Source: Klebsormidium nitens
Taxonomy: Eukaryota > Streptophyta > Klebsormidiophyceae > Klebsormidiales > Klebsormidiaceae
Assembly (NCBI GenBank): GCA_000708835.1
Contig: DF237386.1
Coordinates: forward strand, 1 to 64,000
DNA: 64,000 nucleotides
Reading direction: 5' to 3'
In this document: positions 60,401-64,000 of the stretch, in pieces
Position numbering within the stretch: the stretch's first letter is position 1
Layout: each line of letters starts with the position of its first letter
Notes under the pieces: model-generated
Seen by the model: only the letters and a program-made list of their open reading frames with translations
Database searches by the model: none
What the model was told of the DNA's origin: nothing
Program-made: the position numbers and the translations under genes

Positions 60401-63400
60401 GTCCATGCAGTTGCGATAACAAGACAGCGCAATTACCTTGGAGAGCAGCGGAAGCGGAATCGTCTTGGACTTCGCATCGTTGCGCTGGCCGAGATCCGCC
60501 ATCCCGACCCTGAGCCGACAAGAAAGAAAGTTGAAAAAGGGACTTCTCTTTCGGGAAAACAATTGAAAGGTGCTCTTTCAAGACTGCCCAGATGACGAAA
60601 GAGTTTTTGATTTCTTTTGGCGGAAAGTGAGCACTCCTCACACTCCGGCAGCGAGCGGAGCTTTTGCACGTGCAGAGATTGATCAATATCGCAAGTGCCA
60701 ACTTTAGGATCAAATACGACGCTCACGGAGAGAACGTCATATGCATCTATCACGTCAGATAAGGACCACTAGATTATAAAGGCGGTGGGTAGAGAAGCCA
60801 GCTACTCTCCCGTATGGATTCAACGACTGGAATCAGATGTTTTCCAGCGAATCGGATGTGACGCGTGGCACTTCACCGTTCGCCCCCGTATACCAACGCC
60901 GTAAAATGCGCGTGCTCGCGCGTAGCCGCGCCCCCCTTGAGCAGTTGCCTATCGAAGATGACGTAGTCAGTGTACGCGCGCATCATTTCCTTAGCAAAAG
61001 TTTGGTCCTCCACGTGTGCATTGTCCCAACAGAAAACGACCATTCCTGGGGTGTCGGGGGACAGGCCCGAGCACTGCCAGATGAACCGGAAGACGTCTCG
61101 CGGCTCTAGTTGTCGGAGAAGCCCGGAGGCGCGGTCGCAGAAGAAGCGCAGGAAGTCGGGGTAAGAACCCCACGGCCCAGTGCCTAAAAGACGAGGAGAA
61201 ACTTTTGGAAAACAAAGGCAGAGATGAAAAGAAAGCGTTTTGGATAAGATTTGGATGGACAAACATTGGTGTGAGTACGCTGAATCTTAACAGAGTTGAG
61301 GCAGGGGATCCCTCCTCCAATCATTCACTGAAGGACACAGTCCGATCCCGCGCTGCATAATTTGACGTGGACGCATTGACGAAGGGACACCGACGAAAGC
61401 GGTGAAGTCCTGGCTAATGTAAGGCCCGTCCGTCTCTACCGGCATTCGCGTGGGCGTTTTGCGCTGTCAGCAGAGAGTTGCAACCGGTTCTTATCTTTAC
61501 CAAGCTTCTCAGTATCGGGACTTCCGGACGTGTGACTGAACAAAACAACAAGCCCGCCAAAGAAGTGCTTACTTCTGACGGCCGCGTAAAGCATCCGAGC
61601 GGCCAGCACGTGGCACCCGATATACCCGCACACGTCACGTTCTTCGGAAGTGGGCCGATCGTCTGGCATTTGAAACAAAAGCCGCTTTTCCAACATAACC
61701 TCCAGTCGTCCCTGAAAGAGCTCCACGTCCCGAGGAGAGTCCAAGTGACGGCGCCAAAATTCTCTCGACCCCAACAGGGCTTTCAGCCAGAGTGTGAATG
61801 CTCCGGGGGAGCGCGTTTCCATAAGCCGGCGGCGCGTATGGAGCAGGGAATGGAGCTCGCGGAAGAAGGTGGTTTTGCCGAGGCCGGCCGCGGCGACCGC
61901 GAACTGGAACTGCGTTTCTCTGTCAACAGACAAGGGGATTTAGAAGGCAGTTTTACGCAGAATTACGAACAGACTTATGTTTATGTCGAAAAAGGAAAGC
62001 CTGCGGACTGAGTTCTGACCAAGCACCTTGAAAGAGTAGCTACCGGTTGATTCGAGCCTCTCGCTTTCTGCAGATTTCACTTGGATTACAGACCGGTTAT
62101 CAGCTCTCTCGAGGAGATCCTCTTCGTTCGAATCCGTCCAGTCAGATCTGGCTCTTTTCCGTTTCCTTCTCTTAATTATAACACGCACTCGGTTTCGTTG
62201 TCAATTCGCATGGAGAGCGCAATCTGACTCTCAGATTTGTCCAGACGTTTGGATTCCAGAGCTTCGTATAGACGGGCTTTAAGGGCTCCATAAACCGCCG
62301 AAGCTGGATGTCTCACCCCCTAAGGTGTTCCATCATACTTCCCATATTGACGCCCTTTTTTCCGATCGTACACGTTTCAAAGAACCGAAACGATGCGTAG
62401 ACGTCAGCCAGGTTCTCGATGAAGCAGTCGACTGTCGCGTCCCGCCCGCTTATGGCAAAGTACCGGCCCGGCGACTCGACCAGTTTTGGGGCGACAGAAT
62501 CACCGTCTTTGCCAGCGATTCGGTCGCTGCGAAGAGCCTCGGAACGAGAATTTTCGGCGGGCCTGAAGAACCGCCCAAAGAGGCTCTGTAATGTCTCGTC
62601 GGGATTGTCGGGAGGTAGGATCCCTGGAAGCAGAGTAGTACGTCGTTTCTTTCTAGACCATAACGAAGTAGAAAGCGGTGAAAGCTTTCCATACGACTAA
62701 CCTTAAGTGGTTACTCTAAATAGAGGACGAAGCACGACGTAACGGGCTGCTTATCTTCGATTGCTAAACGACGCTGCCCCTGAATAATGCAAAGAGCACC
62801 ACGATTTAGCCCAATGTTAAGAGGAAGGTCGCGGTTTAGTCTGACAGGCATTGAATGCTCTAGAGACGGCGCGGTTCTTTACCTGCGGCAACTGCAGCCG
62901 CTTCCAATCTGCTGGTCGGAACAGCCAGATCTTCGGGAATCGGTGAATCTATGTAATTGAGTTTGCTTCGGAGCATGTAAAGCTCTTTCCGGAGAGTGTC
63001 ATATAACCTCCAGCGGTCCTCGAAGCTGAGCTCGTACAACCTCGGAAAGAGCTGCAAAATAAACTTAACTTGTTGTTTTCATGGCTAGCTTTTGGTCACT
63101 TTGACCTGAAGCCAGGTGTCGAGAAGCATATGCTCGCCACGTCTTTTTGTTCAGGTCTGCTGCACTGTTTACGAAGGTTACTTGTTCTGATTCTGATACG
63201 TTCGGAAGATAATCAACAGGCAGTCGTGATGAAGGTTTCTAACCGCTTGACGTCCTTTTAACGAATCCTGAGGCAGTGGCAGAGCTGATGTGACGACTTT
63301 CCGCGATTACTTTCAGAAAGCAATTCACTCCGGGCTGCGTCAAAGCCTACCAAGTATGATTGCCTCGGGCTATTAACTAGATCGAGCAGATAGGCCGCGA

Positions 63401-63503
63401 GGAATTCGCCTGCTCATCTGGAAATTCTACGAGTGCACCCATTGCTCACTTTCGCGGCGGGCAAACTGACTTGCGACTCTTCTTGGTCTGAAGCGCTGTT
63501 TGC
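57491..63503 (-). CDS. Large P-loop NTPase, Crinkler/RHS-like, frame break in last exon
   Basis: Exons on the minus strand: 63503-63450 (tentative), 63051-62883, 62623-62374, 61919-61573, 61183-60877, 60509-60437, 60051-59877, 59431-59028, 58752-58490, 57930-57491; phases agree to the last exon. Upstream coding is unresolved, so this is a partial gene. Walker A AAAGLGKTT lies ~170 residues in, followed by GMVVFCWDN ~155 residues later, a plausible Walker B. A helical region follows, then a C-terminal module with AWVILQTSIVNAK and ERHVEVIHAG. A single P-loop NTPase with a C-terminal nuclease-like module resembles the Crinkler/retrotransposon-hot-spot class. That is inference from layout, without motif-level proof. 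In the last exon the frame coding for EAWVILQTS and the one coding for ERHVEVIHAGCDERF differ by one base near 57755-57835. Read straight, the protein stops at 57573. Confidence 0.6.
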
Positions 63504-64000
63504 CTGCCAAAGAGGGAGAAACGTTTTCTCGAAAGAGGCGCTGGATCGTAAGTAAAGGCTTACGATACATGGAACGGACAGAACAAAGCCTTTACAAAGT
63601 CCTTTTCGATCTGCAAGTCCGGGGATTCCCGGTGACTACAACGGCCCTACTGACGGAGAGCTCTGCTGGCCTGTCCGATGAGGTGTTTAAGTGCCCAGAC
63701 ACAGGTGCAAAGTACAATCAAAATCATTGCCTCGTCGAGTCGGAAAGGAAGACGACGGGTCAATGCCGCCAAACTCTTTGAAGATCTTATTGTCCTTCTA
63801 CCTATGTTCGCATGCTGCCGGGAGAATGCAAAGCTGGCCCCAGTCAGTTAGAGCTCGTTGATTGCCCTTCTACTGCAGATCTGATGTCGAGTACGCGTTG
63901 GATTACTAAAGGTCATTGTGAAAAGGCCGAGTCTCATTTCCGCCACTGAGGATCTGCTTTCAAGTGGGTCGAGTCCCCTTAAAACCACACTGAGTTGTGA
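63504..64000. other. Unresolved upstream part of the NTPase gene
   Basis: No convincing minus-strand start exon. The first exons may lie here as short pieces or beyond the window edge. The plus-strand frame 63500-63781 has no coding bias. Confidence 0.4.

Noticed and set aside
1-64000. CRISPR arrays, operons, bacterial insertion sequences
   Set aside because: Spliceosomal introns throughout and no spacer-repeat arrays; the sequence is eukaryotic nuclear DNA.

Overview
This is a nuclear window from a green plant lineage. The genes are intron-rich with GT-AG splice sites. Exons are GC-rich and introns and spacers are closer to neutral composition. The content is plant-type: ribosomal protein eS7, a phytocystatin-like inhibitor, an F-box/leucine-rich-repeat protein, a CSB/CHR8-type DNA-repair remodeller, a CYP711 (MAX1)-like P450, a voltage-gated K+ channel of the cyclic-nucleotide-binding superfamily, and a large P-loop NTPase. 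Taken together this suggests a streptophyte alga or early-diverging land plant (a Klebsormidium-like alga would fit). The species call is inference. All exon structures below were assembled by hand from splice signals and reading-phase continuity.

Layout: 1-5946 holds no gene I can defend. At 5947-11495 (-) lies a four-exon tandem-cystatin protein with an N-terminal membrane anchor. It is head-to-head with eS7 at 13323-16262 (+). At 18425-29909 (+) is an 11-exon, 858-residue K+ channel. After a gene-poor 2.6 kb comes an F-box/LRR gene (32511-34095, -), head-to-head with the 11-exon CSB/CHR8 gene (34607-45057, +, 1479 aa), which carries a MITE in an intron. Then come a nine-exon, 533-residue CYP711-like gene (47320-54266, -), a gene-poor gap, and a P-loop NTPase gene (57491-63503, -), with its 5' end unresolved and a frame break in its last exon.

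The most striking pattern is not a gene. In the cystatin, eS7, channel and CSB genes, at least 15 exon-intron junctions are followed or preceded, inside the intron, by one to four decayed copies of the same junction. Each copy carries the splice site plus roughly 50-95 bases of exon edge and the adjacent intron. Spacing is about 130-190 bases, close to nucleosome length. Copies carry stops, indels and sometimes dead splice sites. A wholly intronic tandem repeat of the same period (163 bases) occurs in eS7 intron 1. The P450, NTPase and F-box genes show none. I read this as introns lengthening by serial nucleosome-sized tandem duplication, tolerated only where one junction is enough for splicing.

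Other structure includes a 30-base microexon that encodes the P450 haem loop, lying between two inverted copies of a ~150 bp MITE. A ~0.6 kb repeat occurs just downstream of the two neighbouring minus-strand genes. There is a 13-bp perfect hairpin in the cystatin/eS7 divergent promoter region and a TTTTCGCCA repeat block at 16744-17120.
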